From Streptomyces olivaceoviridis (GTDB lineage Bacteria; Actinomycetota; Actinomycetes; Streptomycetales; Streptomycetaceae): a stretch of 64,000 nucleotides of DNA. The DNA lies in contig NZ_BMUI01000007.1 of NCBI RefSeq assembly GCF_014650115.1, positions 124,001 to 188,000 of the forward strand, written 5' to 3'. The translations under genes were made by a program, and so were the position numbers. Below the pieces are notes generated by a model. That model was not told where the DNA came from. It saw only the letters and a program-made list of their open reading frames with translations, and searched no databases. Positions 1-10,700 of this stretch are shown here, one piece after another. Positions within the stretch are counted from its first letter, which is position 1. Each line of letters starts with the position of its first letter.

Positions 1-1
1 A

Positions 2-1363
2 GCCACCGGAGACGTCCGGTTCGGCGCGTACCTCGCGGGCGGAGCCCGCGGGGAGGGCAAGCGGATGCGTGAGCTGGAGGACCTGGTGCGCGCCGAGAAC
101 GCCGACGTGCTGCACCAGCACCCCGGCACGTACGTCACCGTGGTGTACGCGGGCCCGCTGAGCTCCTCCGCGACGGACTCCTCCCTCGTCAAGGGCGCCG
201 AGGAGCTGGCCGGCGTGTACCTCGCCCAGCGCGTGGTCAATGCGAACTACACGGTGAAACTCCGGGTGCTGCTCGCCAACGCGGGTGTGGACATGGGGCA
301 GCAGCGCGTGGCGGCGGACGCGATCGCCCGGTACGCCGACCGCGACCCGACCGTCGTCGGCGTGGTCGGCTTCGGACGTGACCTGCAAAGCAGCACCTAC
401 GTCACGCGCCGGCTCCACGAGGTGGGACTGCCCATCGTCTCCGGCACCAACTCGGCGACCTACCTGCCGAAGCGGTTCTCCAACTGGTTCAGCCTCGCGG
501 CTCCCGACGAGCACCAGGCGGAGGCGCTCGGCTTCGTCGCCCGGCAACTGCGCGCCCGGGAGAAGGACCCGTACGCGCTGGTGCTGGCCCGCGACACCAA
601 GGATTCGCAGGACCGCTACACCAGCGAACAGGCCGCCTACGGCGGGAAGATGCTGCTCCGGGAACGGTTCCGGCTGCTGCCCGAGGAGCGCTACCGGGTG
701 GCGAACGGCAAGCCCGAACTGCGGCTGCTCGCGGGGAGCATCTGCCGGGCGGAGAGCGTTCCCTCGGTGATCTACTTCGCCGGACGGGTCGAGGACATCG
801 GTCCGCTGATGACCCAGCTGGGCACCGAACCGGGCTGCGCGGACCGGGAGATCTCCATCCTCACCGGCGACGACCTGAGCAAGGCCAGGTTCTCCGGCAC
901 GGGCGGCCGGGACGGCGTGGCCCCGCGGATCACGCTCTACCACACCGCCCTGGCCGAGCTGAGGGAGGCCGCGTCCACGACCGCCTTCTACGAGGACGCA
1001 GCCAAGTACCTCCCCTGGCTGGACGGCAAGGAGGTCGCGTACGACTCCACCGACCTCGCCAGCGGCCAGACGGCCCTCGCCCACGACGCCACGCGTGCGC
1101 TGTACTGGGCGGCCAGCCTCGGCGATGTGCGCCAGAGCCGCGCGGCGACCTGGGTGAACCTCAGGGGCGTGAAGCTCGACGGGATGGCCACCGGGACGAT
1201 CGACTTCACCGACGCGCCGCTGTACGGCGAACGGCGCGGCCACAGCATCGTGATCAAGCGGGTGCGCAGGACGCCCAGGGGCGTCTCGGAGACGGAGGTG
1301 CTGTGCAGCAGACCGGCCGGCAGCGCCAAGCCGCTCAGTGTGAAGGAGTGCTCGATCGGATGA
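2..1363 (+). CDS. Periplasmic-binding-protein-like protein (5' partial)
   Basis: The frame is open from the left edge of the window, so the true start lies upstream and only the last 453 codons are visible. The visible part reads as a type I periplasmic binding fold of the branched-chain amino acid/receptor class. There is an LKG-AEELAGVYLAQRVVN segment, then GVVGFGRD and PIVSGTNSATYL, which match the usual V-G-x-x-x-S-x-x-T and P-x-I-S-x-x-S-T pattern of this fold. No transmembrane segment lies in the visible part. Streptomyces has many proteins in which such a domain follows a cytoplasmic or signalling N-terminus, so this may be the sensor half of a larger protein. The ligand cannot be inferred. 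Confidence 0.6.
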   Translation, partial: ATGDVRFGAYLAGGARGEGKRMRELEDLVRAENADVLHQHPGTYVTVVYAGPLSSSATDSSLVKGAEELAGVYLAQRVVNANYTVKLRVLLANAGVDMGQQRVAADAIARYADRDPTVVGVVGFGRDLQSSTYVTRRLHEVGLPIVSGTNSATYLPKRFSNWFSLAAPDEHQAEALGFVARQLRAREKDPYALVLARDTKDSQDRYTSEQAAYGGKMLLRERFRLLPEERYRVANGKPELRLLAGSICRAESVPSVIYFAGRVEDIGPLMTQLGTEPGCADREISILTGDDLSKARFSGTGGRDGVAPRITLYHTALAELREAASTTAFYEDAAKYLPWLDGKEVAYDSTDLASGQTALAHDATRALYWAASLGDVRQSRAATWVNLRGVKLDGMATGTIDFTDAPLYGERRGHSIVIKRVRRTPRGVSETEVLCSRPAGSAKPLSVKECSIG

Positions 1364-1446
1364 CCGGACGGGGTCCGGGCCAAGGCCGCACCGGCCCGGC
1401 CCGGACCCGGACGGGAGGGCCGTACGGACCGCTCCACGGCGGTTGT

Positions 1447-1458
1447 TAGGCTCGCCGG
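1447..1458 (+). promoter_or_regulatory. Candidate -10 box for a leaderless transcript
   Basis: TAGGCT at 1447-1452 ends 6 nt before the ATG at 1459, and no ribosome binding site separates them. This spacing puts the transcription start at or next to the start codon. No convincing -35 box is seen. Confidence 0.4.
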
Positions 1459-2082
1459 ATGAGCATTCCGGGACCCGACGAGATCCGTGCGCTGCACGAG
1501 AAGTACGCGCCCACCGCCGAGGCGTTCGCCCTCGTCCACACGCACTGCGAGATCGTCTGGGGCATCGCCCGGCAGCTTCTGTCCGCCCCGCGTCTGCGGC
1601 ACCTCGACGCCGGCCTCGTGCGGGCCGGCTGCCTCCTCCACGACATCGGCGTCTACCGCCTCTACGACGCCGACGGACGGCTGGACCACGCGCGGTACAT
1701 CCGGCACGGACTGCTCGGCCACGAGATCCTGGAGCAGGAGGGCTTCCCGGAGCCGCTGCGCCGGTTCTGCTCCCACCACACCGGAGTCGGTCTCACCCGG
1801 CACGACGTCCTGAGCCAGGGCCTCCCGCTGCCTCCCGCCGACTACCTGGCGGTGACGGAGGAGGAGCGGTTGGTGATGTACGCGGACAAGTTCCACACCA
1901 AGTCCCGCCCGTCGGCGTTCCTCACCGCCGACGAGTACGCCGCCCACGTCCGCCGTTTCGGCGAGGACAAGGTCACGGCGTTCCAGGCCCTGCGTGCGGA
2001 GTTCGGCGACCCGGACCTGTCGGGGCCGGTGCCGTGCGGCGACACCGGACCCGCCGTCGGCGTCCTCGGCCGCTCCGAGTAG
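1459..2082 (+). CDS. HD-domain phosphohydrolase family protein
   Basis: The 207-aa protein carries the metal-binding pattern of the HD superfamily: a His in VHTHCEI (about residues 29-33), the HD pair in CLLHDIGVY (about 58-62), further His residues in RYIRHGLLGHEIL and SHHTGVGL, and an Asp in MYADKFHTK. It is cytoplasmic, with no signal peptide. Small HD proteins of this kind are usually nucleotide or phosphate-ester hydrolases, but the substrate cannot be read from the sequence. It stands alone between the binding-protein gene and the methylase gene and is probably transcribed without a leader. Confidence 0.75.
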   Translation: MSIPGPDEIRALHEKYAPTAEAFALVHTHCEIVWGIARQLLSAPRLRHLDAGLVRAGCLLHDIGVYRLYDADGRLDHARYIRHGLLGHEILEQEGFPEPLRRFCSHHTGVGLTRHDVLSQGLPLPPADYLAVTEEERLVMYADKFHTKSRPSAFLTADEYAAHVRRFGEDKVTAFQALRAEFGDPDLSGPVPCGDTGPAVGVLGRSE

Positions 2083-2107
2083 CAGCCGCACCAGGAGCTT
2101 GAAAGCA

Positions 2108-2147
2108 CCGTCAAACACGTTGACGGATTTGACGAGTGCTGTAGGTT
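2108..2147 (+). promoter_or_regulatory. Promoter with palindromic operator over the -35
   Basis: A sigma70-type promoter, TTGACG (2120-2125), 16-bp spacer and TAGGTT (2142-2147), precedes the HTH-methylase gene. The -35 lies in a perfect 7-bp inverted repeat, CCGTCAA (2108-2114), 5 nt, TTGACGG (2120-2126). A further TTGACG half-site follows at 2129-2134. The arrangement fits repression by a DNA-binding protein, possibly the HTH domain of the gene downstream. Confidence 0.55.
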
Positions 2148-2175
2148 GTGGACCGTCCGCAACCGAGAGGCCGCC

Positions 2176-4374
2176 ATGCCACCGTCGTCCGCCCAGGTCA
2201 CCGCCGCCGAGATCTCCCGCATCGCGGGAGTCACCCGGGCGACGGTGAGCAACTGGCGCCGCCGGTACGAGGACTTCCCCGATCCGTCCGGCGGCACGGA
2301 GAGCAGCCCGCTGTACGACCTGGAGACCGTGCGTGCCTGGCTGGCCTCGCGCGGGCACGCCTCGGCGGCGACCCCGTCGGAGGAGCTGCGCACCGCCCTG
2401 CGCCTGCGCGCGCAGAGCGGCGGCGGCACGCCCGAGGGCCTGCTGCTCCTCGTCCTCGCCGCGGCGGGGCGCTCGGCGGAGGAGCTGACGGTGGCCACAC
2501 GGTCGCCGGACGCGGACCTCGCCGCCCTCGCGCAGCGGGACACGGCGTCCGCTTCCGGCGCCGTGCCGGCCGCGGAGGCGGTCCGCTTCGAGGCGGACGA
2601 CGCCGCGGTGCTGCGCGCCCTGTACACGTGTGTACGCGACGAGGGCGGACAGGCCGCGCTCGGCGTGCTCGCGGAACGGGAGCTGGAGGACAGTGCCGCG
2701 TCCGGCACGTACCGGACCCCCGCGCCGCTGGCGGACCTGCTCGTCCGTCTGGTTCCCGGCTCCCCGGCCCGCGTCCTGGACCCGGCCTGCGGCAGCGGCA
2801 CGCTGCTGACGGCCGCCGCCCGCCGGGGGGCGCGCGAACTGTACGGACAGGACGCGCTCGACGTGCAGGCCCGGCGCAGCGCCGTGAGCCTGATGCTGAC
2901 GGCTCCGGACGCCGCGGTCACCGTGCGCGCCGCCGACAGCCTCCGCGCGGACGCCTTCCCCGGCCTGGCCGCCGACGCGGTGCTGTGCAACCCGCCGTAC
3001 GGCGTCCGCGACTGGGGCCACGACGAGCTGGCGTACGACCCGCGCTGGGCGTACGGCGTCCCGGCCCGCGCGGAGTCGGAGCTGGCGTGGGTCCAGCACG
3101 CGCTCGCCCACCTGGCACCGGGCGGTCACGCGGTCCTGCTCCTGCCGCCCGCCACGGCCGGCCGCGCGTCGGGGCGCCGCGTACGGGCCGAGCTGGTCCG
3201 CAGCGGGGCGCTGCGCGCGGTCTTCGCGCTGCCGGTGGGTGCGTCGGTGCCGCTGCACATCGGTCTTCAGGTCTGGGTGCTCCGGCGGCCCGAACCGGGC
3301 GGCCCCGAGCGCAGGTCGGTGCTGTTCGTGGACACCGCGGCGGACCCGGCGACGGCCGCCGGACGCGACGGAACGGCGGTGACCGCGTGGACGCGGGGCG
3401 GGAGCCGGTCCGCCTCCCTGGACTGGGAACGGATCACGGCGCGCGCTCTGGACGCCTGGCGGGCGTTCGCCAAGAGCCCCGACACGTTCGAGGGCGAACC
3501 CGGCGTGGCGCGCGCGGTCGGCGTGGTGGACCTGCTGGACGACGTGGTGGACCTGACCCCGGCGCGGCTGGTGCGGGCGTCACGGGCCGGGGTGGACCCG
3601 GCGGAACTGTCCGCCGGGGTCGACGCCGCACGACAGGACCTCGTGCGGGCCGCGAAGTCCCTCGCACGGACGGCGGGCGACGAGAGCTGGAGCGCCGCGG
3701 GCGCCACGGCCCGCGAGTGGCGGACGGCGACGGCCTCCGACCTCGCGCGCGGTGGGGCGCTCACCCTGCTGCGGACCCAGCCCGACAGTGCCCGCACCCG
3801 GGCGCGGGCCACGGACGGCGGGACCGGCGGGGGCGGGGGGACCGCGACCCGGTCGGTGCTGACCAGCTCGGACATCGCGACCGGTTCAGGGCCGACGGGG
3901 GACCCGGTGGGGCCGTACGACGACACGGCACCCGTGGTCGCCGTCGGGGACGTCCTCGTCCGGGCGGTCGCGAGCGCGGAGGGCCCGATGGTCCGGGTTG
4001 CGGGCGGGGCGGACGCCGGGGCACTGCTCGGCCACCACGTCCACCTCTTCCGGCCCGACCCGGCACGTCTGGACGCCTGGTTCCTCGCGGGGTTCCTGGG
4101 CGCCGAGGAGAACATCGCGGGCGCGTCGACGGGCAGCACGATCCTGACGGTCAGCCCCGGCCGACTGCGCGTGCCCCTGCTGCCGCTGGAGGAGCAGCGG
4201 CGGTACGGGGAGGCGTTCCGGCACGTGCACGAGCTGCGGGCGCAGGCGCGGCGGGCGACGCGGCTGGCGGAGGAGACCGCACGGCTGCTCGCGGGCGGGC
4301 TCACGGGCGGGCAGTTGCTGCCGTCGCGGGAGGCGGCGGAGGCGGGCGGCCGGGGTGGCGATTCGCCCCGCTAG
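2176..4374 (+). CDS. HTH-N6-adenine DNA methylase with HsdS-like C-terminal recognition domain
   Basis: The ATG at 2176 gives 732 aa. Residues about 7-60 form a MerR/excisionase-like helix-turn-helix (ISRIAGVTRATVSNWRRRY). The middle is a gamma-class N6-adenine methyltransferase with the SAM motif DPACGSG (about 201-208) and the catalytic NPPYG (about 272-276). The last ~200 residues look like one target-recognition half of an HsdS subunit: a beta-rich stretch, LLPLEEQRRYGEAFRHVHEL and a coiled-coil tail. The protein could therefore recognise and methylate a site on its own. It sits just upstream of a complete type I set, but its MTase domain is distinct from that HsdM. It may be a solitary or regulatory methylase or part of the island's self/non-self marking. 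The site specificity is unknown. Confidence 0.75.
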   Translation: MPPSSAQVTAAEISRIAGVTRATVSNWRRRYEDFPDPSGGTESSPLYDLETVRAWLASRGHASAATPSEELRTALRLRAQSGGGTPEGLLLLVLAAAGRSAEELTVATRSPDADLAALAQRDTASASGAVPAAEAVRFEADDAAVLRALYTCVRDEGGQAALGVLAERELEDSAASGTYRTPAPLADLLVRLVPGSPARVLDPACGSGTLLTAAARRGARELYGQDALDVQARRSAVSLMLTAPDAAVTVRAADSLRADAFPGLAADAVLCNPPYGVRDWGHDELAYDPRWAYGVPARAESELAWVQHALAHLAPGGHAVLLLPPATAGRASGRRVRAELVRSGALRAVFALPVGASVPLHIGLQVWVLRRPEPGGPERRSVLFVDTAADPATAAGRDGTAVTAWTRGGSRSASLDWERITARALDAWRAFAKSPDTFEGEPGVARAVGVVDLLDDVVDLTPARLVRASRAGVDPAELSAGVDAARQDLVRAAKSLARTAGDESWSAAGATAREWRTATASDLARGGALTLLRTQPDSARTRARATDGGTGGGGGTATRSVLTSSDIATGSGPTGDPVGPYDDTAPVVAVGDVLVRAVASAEGPMVRVAGGADAGALLGHHVHLFRPDPARLDAWFLAGFLGAEENIAGASTGSTILTVSPGRLRVPLLPLEEQRRYGEAFRHVHELRAQARRATRLAEETARLLAGGLTGGQLLPSREAAEAGGRGGDSPR

Positions 4375-4486
4375 GCGCGCCCTCACACAGGGACCACACT
4401 TGTCGGACCGTCCCGGCAGGCCGATCGACTCGGCCCGCCCGCGGGCGGTGGGGTCGGGACATCGCGGAAGGAATCCGGGGATCCAG

Positions 4487-6478
4487 TTGAACATCGGTAA
4501 GCACACGGAGTTGGCGAACCACGCGTGGTCCGTCGCCGATCTCCTGCGGGGGGACTACAGGCAGTCGGACTACGGCAAGGTCATCCTGCCGTTCACGGTG
4601 CTGCGGCGCCTTGAGTGCGTGCTGGACCCGACCCGTGAGAAGGTCGCGGAGCTGGCGGAGCAGCACAGGGACAGCGGGATCGACCCGGACCGCTTCCTGC
4701 GCCGTGCCTCGGGCCACTCCTTCTACAACACCTCCCGTCTGACGCTGAGGAAGATCGCGGCGGACCCGCAGAACGCGGCGGGGAACCTCCAGGTGTACGT
4801 GGGGGCCTTCTCGGACAACGCGCGGGGCGTGCTGGACCGCTTCGAGTTCGCCCAGCAGATCAAGCGGCTGGACGGCGCCGGGCTGCTCTACCAGGTCATC
4901 GGCAAGTTCACGGACCTGGACCTGCGGCCCGAGGTCGTGACCAACCACAACATGGGCTACATCTTCGAGGAGCTGATCCGCCGCTTCGCCGAGCAGTCCA
5001 ACGAGACGGCCGGTGAGCACTTCACCCCGCGTGAGGTCATCCAGCTCATGGTGCGGCTGCTGGTCGCCCCGGACGGCGACGCGTTGCAGCTGCCGGGTGC
5101 GGTGCGCACGGTGCTCGACCCGGCCTGCGGTACGGGCGGCATGCTCTCCGCGATGGACGACCTCATCAAGGAGCTCAACCCGGACGCCACGGTGGAGGTG
5201 TACGGGCAGGAGCTCAACCCCGAGTCCTGGGCCATCTGCCGGTCCGACCTCATGATCAAGGGCCAGGACCCGGAGAACATCGCCTTCGGCAACTCCTTCT
5301 CCGACGACGGTCACGCCCGCAAGACCTTCGACTACATGCTCGCCAACCCGCCGTTCGGGGTGGAGTGGAAGAAGGTCAAGGAGGAGGTGGAGCACGAGCA
5401 CAAGGCGCTGGGCGAGGCCGGCCGCTTCGGTGCGGGGCTGCCGCGCATCAACGACGGCTCGCTGCTGTTCCTCCAGCACATGGTCTCGAAGATGAAGCCG
5501 GTGGACGTGAACGGCGGGGGCGGCTCGCGCCTGGCGATCGTCTTCAACGGCTCCCCGCTCTTCACGGGCGCGGCGGGATCGGGTGAGTCGGAGATCCGCC
5601 GCTGGATCCTGGAGAACGACTGGCTGGAGGGCATCGTCGCCCTGCCGGACCAGCTCTTCTACAACACGGGCATCGCGACGTACTTCTGGATCCTGACCAA
5701 CCGCAAGAACCCGGACCACAAGGGCAGGGTCGTGCTGCTGGACGCCCGCGACCAGTGGCAGAAGATGCGCAAGTCGCTGGGCGACAAGCGCAAGGAGCTG
5801 GGCAGGGACCACATCGCCACGGTGGTCAGGCTGTACGGAGAGGCCCTGGCCGTGGTGGACGACCCGGGGCACCCGCTGCACGGCAAGGTGCGGGTCTTCT
5901 CCAACGAGGACTTCGGCTACCGGCGGATCACCGTGGAGCGCCCGCTGAGGCTGCGGTTCGAGGTGACGGAGGAGACGCCGGCGGCGCTGGAGACGTCCAG
6001 GGCGATCCAGCGGCTGCCTCAGGCTCCGGCGCTGACCGACGCCCTCAAGTCCCTGACGGGCACGGGCTGGGACACGAAGCAGGAGGCCTGGCTCGCGCTG
6101 AAGGACGCGGTGGTGCGGGCCGGCGGGACGTGGCCGACGGGGGCGCCGTTCAACAAGGCGCTGCGGGACCTGATCGGGGTGCGGGACCCGGAGGGCGAGG
6201 TACAGCTCGTCAAGGGCGCGCCGGAGCCGGACCCGGAGCTGCGGGACTACGAGAACGTACCGCTGGGCGAGGACGTCGAGGAGTACCTGGCCCGCGAGGT
6301 GCACCCGCACGTGCCGGACGCGTGGATCGACCACGACAAGACGAAGGTCGGGTACGAGATCCCGTTCACGCGGCACTTCTACGTGTACGAGCCGCCGCGG
6401 TCGCTGGCCGAGATCGACGCGGATCTCAAGGCGCTGGAGGCCGAGATCCAGGAACTGCTGGGGGAGGTCACGGAATGA
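4487..6478 (+). CDS. hsdM: Type I restriction-modification system, methyltransferase subunit HsdM
   Basis: The start chosen is TTG 4487, with GGAAGGAA upstream. It gives the family-like N-terminus MNIGKHTELANHAWSVADL and 663 aa. The N-terminal HsdM helical domain is followed by the methylase domain with DPACGTGGM (about residue 211) and catalytic NPPF (about 287). HsdM methylates adenines on both strands within an M2S1 trimer and also forms the core of the R2M2S1 restriction complex. The stop codon overlaps the hsdS start (ATGA), so the two are translationally coupled. Confidence 0.92.
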   Translation: MNIGKHTELANHAWSVADLLRGDYRQSDYGKVILPFTVLRRLECVLDPTREKVAELAEQHRDSGIDPDRFLRRASGHSFYNTSRLTLRKIAADPQNAAGNLQVYVGAFSDNARGVLDRFEFAQQIKRLDGAGLLYQVIGKFTDLDLRPEVVTNHNMGYIFEELIRRFAEQSNETAGEHFTPREVIQLMVRLLVAPDGDALQLPGAVRTVLDPACGTGGMLSAMDDLIKELNPDATVEVYGQELNPESWAICRSDLMIKGQDPENIAFGNSFSDDGHARKTFDYMLANPPFGVEWKKVKEEVEHEHKALGEAGRFGAGLPRINDGSLLFLQHMVSKMKPVDVNGGGGSRLAIVFNGSPLFTGAAGSGESEIRRWILENDWLEGIVALPDQLFYNTGIATYFWILTNRKNPDHKGRVVLLDARDQWQKMRKSLGDKRKELGRDHIATVVRLYGEALAVVDDPGHPLHGKVRVFSNEDFGYRRITVERPLRLRFEVTEETPAALETSRAIQRLPQAPALTDALKSLTGTGWDTKQEAWLALKDAVVRAGGTWPTGAPFNKALRDLIGVRDPEGEVQLVKGAPEPDPELRDYENVPLGEDVEEYLAREVHPHVPDAWIDHDKTKVGYEIPFTRHFYVYEPPRSLAEIDADLKALEAEIQELLGEVTE

Positions 6479-7788
6479 CGCACGCCCGGCTTCCGTACGG
6501 TGGTGGTGCCACGCCGGACACCTGGGACGTCGTCCCGCTGAGGTACCTGGCCACGCTCACGAACGGCTACGTGTTCAACTCCGCGGACCGCTCCGACGAG
6601 GGCACCCCCATCGTCCGGATCGAGAACCTGAACGGGTCGCCCCACTTCAACCGCTCCGCCCTGTCCCTGCCCGACAAGTACCGCGTGGAGGCGGGAGACC
6701 TGCTGTTCTCCTGGTCCGGGAACCCCGGGACCTCGTTCGGCCCGTACCTGTGGGCCGCACCCGGGAAGCACTACCTGAACCAGCACATCTTCAAGGTCGG
6801 CGTCCACGGCTGTGACCCGCGATGGCTCTACTGGGCCCTGAAGGCGGCCACGCACTGGATCGAGCGCAGGCTCACCAGCGGCATGATCGGCATGGTGCAC
6901 GTCACGAAGGAGGACCTGGCCGGCGTTCCGATCCCGGTCCCGCCCAGGGAAGCGCAGATCCGCATCGCCGATTACCTCGATGCCGAGACCGGTCGCATCG
7001 ACACCCTCGAACGCGTCCTGCGGCGCGAGCTGGACCTTCTCGCGGAGCGCCGTTCGGCGGGTGTGGTGGCGGCCGTGTCCGGCAGTGCGCACGATCACCG
7101 CCGGACGTCGACGCTGCCCTGGCTCGACACCGTCCCCGCGGCCTGGCAGGAGGTGCGCCTGGGGCTGCTGGCTCGTATGGGCAGTGGCCACACCCCCAGC
7201 CGCTCCCATCCGGAATGGTGGACCGACTGCACCATCCCGTGGATCACCACGGGCGAGGTCAAGCAGGTACGGGACGACCGCGTCGAGGATGTGTACGAGA
7301 CCCGGGAGAAGATCAGTGAACTCGGACTCGCCCATTCGGCGGCCGAGTTGCACCCGAAGGGGACCGTGTTCCTGTGCCGCACGGCCTCGGCCGGCTATTC
7401 GGGGGTCATGGGCCTGGACATGGCCACGAGTCAGGACTTCGTGACGTGGACCTGTGGACCCCGGCTGGTCCCGCACTACCTGTTGTGGTGCCTCCGGGCC
7501 ATGCGGCCTGATCTTCTGGGGCGCCTGGCCATGGGGTCCACCCACAAGACGATCTACGTTCCCGACCTCCAGATGCTGCGCGTCCCGTTGCCGCCCGTCG
7601 AGGAACAGGAGCGGATCGTCCGGGAGATCCGCCGGCGGAACACCCGGTTCGACGCGCTCACCGACCGGGTGCGACGCCAGCAGGAGTTCCTCAGGGAGCG
7701 CCGCCAGTCCCTCGTCACCGCCGCCGTGACCGGCCAGTTCGACGTGTCCGCCGCCGGCCGCACCTCGACCGCAGGAGCGGCCGCATGA
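6475..7788 (+). CDS. hsdS: Type I restriction-modification system, specificity subunit HsdS
   Basis: The 437-aa protein starts at the ATG inside the ATGA overlap with hsdM. It has the classic two-TRD layout. TRD1 opens with WDVVPLRYLATLTNGY and ends in IPVPPREAQIRIADYLDAE plus a coiled coil. TRD2 opens with WQEVRLGLLARMGSGHTPSR and ends in VPLPPVEEQERIVREIRRR plus a second coiled coil. The two TRDs read the two halves of a bipartite site. Length and layout are normal, so the methylase complex should be functional. The gene overlaps hsdR by 4 bp. Confidence 0.92.
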   Translation: MTHARLPYGGGATPDTWDVVPLRYLATLTNGYVFNSADRSDEGTPIVRIENLNGSPHFNRSALSLPDKYRVEAGDLLFSWSGNPGTSFGPYLWAAPGKHYLNQHIFKVGVHGCDPRWLYWALKAATHWIERRLTSGMIGMVHVTKEDLAGVPIPVPPREAQIRIADYLDAETGRIDTLERVLRRELDLLAERRSAGVVAAVSGSAHDHRRTSTLPWLDTVPAAWQEVRLGLLARMGSGHTPSRSHPEWWTDCTIPWITTGEVKQVRDDRVEDVYETREKISELGLAHSAAELHPKGTVFLCRTASAGYSGVMGLDMATSQDFVTWTCGPRLVPHYLLWCLRAMRPDLLGRLAMGSTHKTIYVPDLQMLRVPLPPVEEQERIVREIRRRNTRFDALTDRVRRQQEFLRERRQSLVTAAVTGQFDVSAAGRTSTAGAAA

Positions 7789-10700
7789 GCCCCGTGCACG
7801 ACGAGTCCTCCTTCGGGTCGGCCATCGTCGCCGCCCTGTGCGAGCGCGGCTGGCGGGAGGCGAGACCCGAGGACTACCGGGCCGACCTCGGGCTCGACAT
7901 CGACGAGTTGTTCGCCTTCGTCGACGAGACGCAACCCGACGAGTGGAGCGAGCTGCTCACCGTCTACGGGGGTGACTCCCACGAGGCCCGGCGCGGCTTC
8001 GCGCAGCGTCTGGACCGGGCCATCGCCGACGACGGCCTCCTCCACGTCCTCCGCAACGGCGTCAAGGACCGCGGGGTGCGGTTCCGCGTCGCCCACTTCA
8101 AGCCCAACCTCATCTCCGCCGACTCCGTCCTCGACGGCTACCGCGCCAACCGCCTCACCGTCGTCCGGGAACTCCCCTACGCCACCAAGCAGACCGACCG
8201 GGGCCGCCGTCTCGACCTGGCCCTGTTCCTCAACGGCATCCCGGTGGCCACGGCCGAGCTGAAGAACCCGCTCACCGGTCAGGGCGTCGAGCAGGCCAAG
8301 GAGCAGTACCGGACCGACCGCGACCCGACCGAGCCGATCTTCACGCGGCGGGTCGTCGCGAACTTCGCCGTCGACCCGGACCTGGTCTTCGTCGCCACCC
8401 GGCTGCGCGGCAGGGGCACCCGGTTCCTGCCCTTCAACACCGGCTCGAACGGTCCGGGCCGGCCCGGCGGGGCCGGGAATCCGGCGCCCACGGCCCACGG
8501 CACGTACGCCACGTCCTACCTGTGGGAGCGGGTCTGGGAGCGTGACAACTGGCTCGACCTCCTCCAGCGCTTCGTGCACCAGCAGAAGCACAGGACGCCC
8601 GGTGGCGGCACCACCAGGACGACGGTCTTCCCCCGCTTCCACCAGTGGGACGTCGTCCGGGAGCTCACCGCGCACGCGGCCACCCACGGCGCCGGCCGGA
8701 ACTACCTGATCATGGCCTCCGCCGGCTCCGGCAAGTCGAACACCATCGGCTGGCTGTCCCACCGGCTCAGCGACCTGCACGCCGGCACCGACCCGGCCGC
8801 CCTCGACCCCGAGGCCGTCGCCGACCGGCGCATCACGCCGGGCGAGCCCGTCTTCGACAAGGTCATCGTCATCACCGACCGCCGCAACCTGGACGCCCAG
8901 CTCCGGGAGACCGTCGGCAGCTTCTCGCAGACCGACGGCCTGGTCGTGAAGGTCGACGAGAAGCACGGGGCGAAGAGCGAACAGCTCGCCCGCGCCCTGT
9001 CCCGGGACACCGGCAAGATCGTCACCGTCACCCTGCACTCGTTCCCGGCGCTGCTGGACTACATCAAGCGCAACCCCACCGAGATCAAGGGCACCCGCTT
9101 CGCGATCGTCGTGGACGAGGCGCACTCCTCCCAGTCGGGCGACGCGGCCACCGCCGTGAAGTCCGCCCTGCGCGACCTCGGCCTGGACGCCGACTCGGAC
9201 GACGAGGGCGCGACCACACTCACCGTGGACGACAAGCTGAAGGCGAAGGCGGTCGCACGCTCCCGCGCCGCCAACCTCTCCTACTTCGCCTTCACCGCCA
9301 CGCCCAAGGCGAAGACGCTCGAACTCTTCGGCACGCGGGACGTGCAGGACGGCAAGGCGGTCTACCGCCCCTTCCACACCTACTCCATGCGCCAGGCAGT
9401 CGAGGAGGGCTTCATCCTCGACCCGCTGCGCAACTACGTCACGTACACCACCTACTGGAAGCTCGCGAACCTCAACCACGACGAGAAGGAGGTCGACCCC
9501 TCCCGGGCGAACAGCCTGCTCGCCCGGTTCGCGCTCATGCACGAGCACACGGTGTCCCAGCACGCCCAGGTGATCGTCGAGCACTTCGTCGCCCACACCC
9601 GCGGCCGGCTCGGCGGGCGCGCCAAGGCCATGGTGGTCACGGCGTCCCGCCACTCCGCCGTACGGACGGCCCGCGCCATCCGCAGCTACATCGCCGACCG
9701 CGGGTACGACTCCGCGTATCCGGACCTGGGTGTCCTGGTCGCCTTCTCCGGGTCCCTCACCATCGACGGCGAGGAGACCACCGAGAGCAAGGAGAACGGC
9801 GGTCTCCCCGAGAGCGCGCTGCCGAAGGCGTTCGGCTACACCCGCGCCGACGACAAGGCCGCGAAGGCCGGCGGCAAGGGGCAGCGGGAGTACCGGATCC
9901 TCGTCGTCGCCGAGAAGTACCAGACCGGCTTCGACCAGCCGCTGCTGACGACGATGTACGTGAACAAGACTCTGACCGGCATCGCCGCCGTGCAGACCCT
10001 CTCCCGCCTCAACCGCACCGCCGAGCGCAAGTCGCAGGCCGACCTCGCCGTCCTGGACTTCGTCAACGAGGCCGAGGACATCCGGGACGCCTTCCGCCCG
10101 TACTTCGAACAGGCGCACACCCTGCCCTCCGATCCGAACCTGCTCTACACGGCCCAGAGCCGCGTCATGTCCGCCCCGGTCGTCTCCGAGCAGGACATGG
10201 ACGCGTTCGTCGCCGCGTACTTCGAGGCGCTGGAGAAGGCCGGCGGCTCCCAGTCCACGTGGGAGAAGCTGCACGCCGAGCTGTACCGGCTCCTCTCCCC
10301 GCGGTCACCCGGTTCACCGCGCTGCTGGACAGCCAGGAGGAGGACGACGTCGAGACGGCCGAGGAGTTCCGGGCCCATCTCCACGACTACGTCCGCAAGT
10401 ACGGCTTCCTCGCGCAGATCGTCCCGTACCACGACCCCGAGTTGGAGCGGCTGTACCTGTACGGACGGCACCTGCTCAACCGCCTGCCGCGCCGCGCGGA
10501 CGGCGGGGTCGACATAGGCGAGGTGGACCTCAGTCACCTGCGGGTCGAGAAGACCGGCGAGGTCGACGTGTCGCTCTCCGCCGACGGGCCCGCCGAGCTC
10601 AAGGGCTTCGGCGACGGGGCGGGCGGCGCCAGGGACCCGGAGACGTCCCTGCTGTCCGAGCTGATCGAGAGGTTCAACGCCAGGTTCGGTACGGAGTTCA

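Noticed and set aside
988..3258. 756-codon open frame on the minus strand
   Set aside because: It is the antisense of the HD gene and the methylase gene. It has the repetitive Arg/Ala/Gly composition of shadow frames in high-GC DNA and no start signal.
4301..6376. 691-codon minus-strand frame opposite hsdM
   Set aside because: Antisense shadow of hsdM; no domain and no ribosome binding site.
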